Assembly (NCBI RefSeq): GCF_020829495.1
Contig: NZ_JAIVFQ010000027.1
Coordinates: 18,203 to 82,202 of the forward strand
Length of the DNA stretch: 64,000 bases
Direction of reading: 5' to 3'
Source: Nostoc favosum CHAB5714
Lineage (GTDB): Bacteria; Cyanobacteriota; Cyanobacteriia; Cyanobacteriales; Nostocaceae
Under the pieces are notes generated by a model. It worked only from the letters and a program-made list of their open reading frames with translations, ran no database searches and was not told the DNA's origin. Both the position numbers and the translations under genes were made by a program. Positions within the stretch are counted from its first letter, which is position 1. Each line of letters starts with the position of its first letter. Of the stretch, positions 63,257 through 64,000 are shown piece by piece.

Positions 63257-63621
63257 TGATTTCCGGTATTGTCAAGGATGCACACGCAACTATTAATGTA
63301 GAATTTCGACTGCAAAATATACCAGATTTTACTATTGAATTTGTTATAGACACAGGTTTTACAGATTACCTTTGTTTACCACCGGAAGCAGTTGTTTTGT
63401 TGGGTTTACCCTTACTATATGAACTACCTGCAAATCTAGCTAATAATAGTTGGGTAGATATACCAGTACATCAAGCTGTTATTGTTTGGAATGGCGAAGA
63501 AAGATTAGTTAATGTACTTGCGACAGGAAAGCGACCTTTACTAGGCACTGCTTTACTTGATGAGCATGAACTTGTCATACAGTTTACCGAGGGCGGTTTA
63601 GTAACAATTGATGAATTGTAG
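63256..63621 (+). CDS. Clan AA aspartic protease (retropepsin-like)
   Basis: A 121-residue single-domain protein with the aspartic protease active-site motif FVIDTGFTDYLCLPPEAVVL (DTG at residues 32-34) and the C-terminal hydrophobic-Gly flap partner ATGKRPLLGTALLDEHELVI. It should act as a dimer, each subunit giving one Asp. Start GTG 63256 overlaps the stop of the upstream small gene, so expression is coupled. No membrane segment or signal peptide is seen, so it is cytoplasmic. The natural substrate is unknown. Confidence 0.85.
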   Translation: MISGIVKDAHATINVEFRLQNIPDFTIEFVIDTGFTDYLCLPPEAVVLLGLPLLYELPANLANNSWVDIPVHQAVIVWNGEERLVNVLATGKRPLLGTALLDEHELVIQFTEGGLVTIDEL

Positions 63622-63707
63622 TTGCTTTCTGGATATATCGACTTGTTCAAGATTAGAGCCGTGAACTAAAGGGTTCCTATCGCTTTTGGGCATAGCTCTA
63701 ATTTCTC

Positions 63708-63882
63708 TTAAAGATGAAGTGCGATCGCTTTAGCAAGAATAGGTGCTACAGCATTACCTACCTGATCGTACTGGCAAAGAAACTTCTCGTCGAATCTCTC
63801 TTCTTGATGTAATAATTTGTGAGATACAACAGTTTTCTTCCCTAGAAAACGATACGCACCACATAAACGCTCTTGTGACGTA
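63708..63882 (-). pseudogene. C-terminal fragment of a C5-type DNA cytosine methyltransferase
   Basis: A minus-strand frame ending TAA at 63708 reads QERLCGAYRFLGKKTVVSHK, LLHQEERFDEKFLCQYDQV and GNAVAPILAKAIALHL. The QVGNAVxPxLAKAIAxHL ending is motif X of Dcm-type methyltransferases. To the right it runs into the hairpin end of an IS200/IS605-type element (63883-63911), so the main body of the enzyme is cut off. Confidence 0.65.
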
Positions 63883-64000
63883 CCTACACTTCTCTAACGA
63901 GTAAGTGTAGGCTTCTCAAAGACTCCTCATTGAGGACATAATTTGAGCTTTTAGATCGTGCGCCCCACGATTCTTTATGTTGATCGCCGCATTCAAATCT
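63883..64000 (-). mobile_element. tnpB: IS200/IS605-type element, 3' end with tnpB C-terminus (cut by window edge)
   Basis: On the minus strand a frame entering from the window edge reads DLNAAINIKNRGAHDLKAQI, MSSMRSL and a stop at 63916-63918. DLNAAINI is the third RuvC-like motif of TnpB. Downstream is a perfect 9-bp hairpin CCTACACTT / AAGTGTAGG (63883-63891, 63903-63911) of the right-end type. The rest of the gene lies beyond the window, so intactness is unknown. Confidence 0.72.

Overview
The window comes from a filamentous, heterocyst-type cyanobacterium (order Nostocales, Nostoc-like). The evidence is the photosystem II gene psbX, plastid-shared genes (ycf66, ycf19/yggT, a ycf21-type chorismate lyase, ccsA/ycf5), abundant HIP1 octamers (GCGATCGC), heptanucleotide tandem repeats between genes, and a complete hmp (hormogonium motility) chemotaxis-like locus. 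No rRNA and no CRISPR array were seen. Two tRNAs are present: Leu-GAG and Ala-TGC.

Layout. 0.7-7.8 kb is housekeeping: sdhB, two small TolB-like lipoproteins, ycf66, psbX, yggT, accC, tRNA-Leu and chorismate lyase. 8.0-9.9 kb holds three Uma2-type genes, two of them a recent tandem duplicate. 10.4-17.1 kb carries a DUF3352 protein, ccsA, a KGK protein, a MerR remnant, tilS and a higBA toxin-antitoxin pair. 17.1-30.4 kb is the hmp locus: hmpF on the minus strand, then divergently hmpA-B-C-D-E (PATAN-REC, CheY, CheW, MCP and a giant CheA-REC hybrid). It is closed at both ends by good hairpin terminators. 30.5-37.3 kb is an accessory, repeat-rich stretch: a PEP-CTERM gene split by a MITE, an RTX protein built on a 513-bp duplication, a TPR protein, a 21-bp minisatellite and three further MITE-like insertions. 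37.4-42.7 kb holds a membrane protein, an acyltransferase, tRNA-Ala, trhO and a SagB-type oxidoreductase. 42.9-44.1 kb is a recombination scar (antitoxin, broken toxin, M28 peptidase fragment, IS200/IS605 end). 44.2-50.3 kb has dnaK, two J-domain genes, a broken tnpB, a DUF3800 gene and a DUF3143 gene. 50.3-58 kb has a PIN toxin broken by one stop codon with its antitoxin, the lysA-cdaA-uppS row, rimI and clpC. 58.2-64 kb is accessory again: hicBA, a MarR/NTF2-like pair, an SDR gene divergent from a LysR gene, a small protein/retropepsin-like protease pair, and a DNA methyltransferase tail next to a tnpB cut by the window edge.

The strongest new observations are five small non-autonomous insertions, each with terminal inverted repeats directly abutted by perfect target-site duplications of 3, 8, 10, 10 and 11 bp. 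Two of them (31716-31830 and 59366-59467) belong to one family. One sits inside the PEP-CTERM gene, and removing it with one target copy restores the reading frame exactly. These calls rest on reading the sequence. Family names rest on motif recognition, not on database searches.
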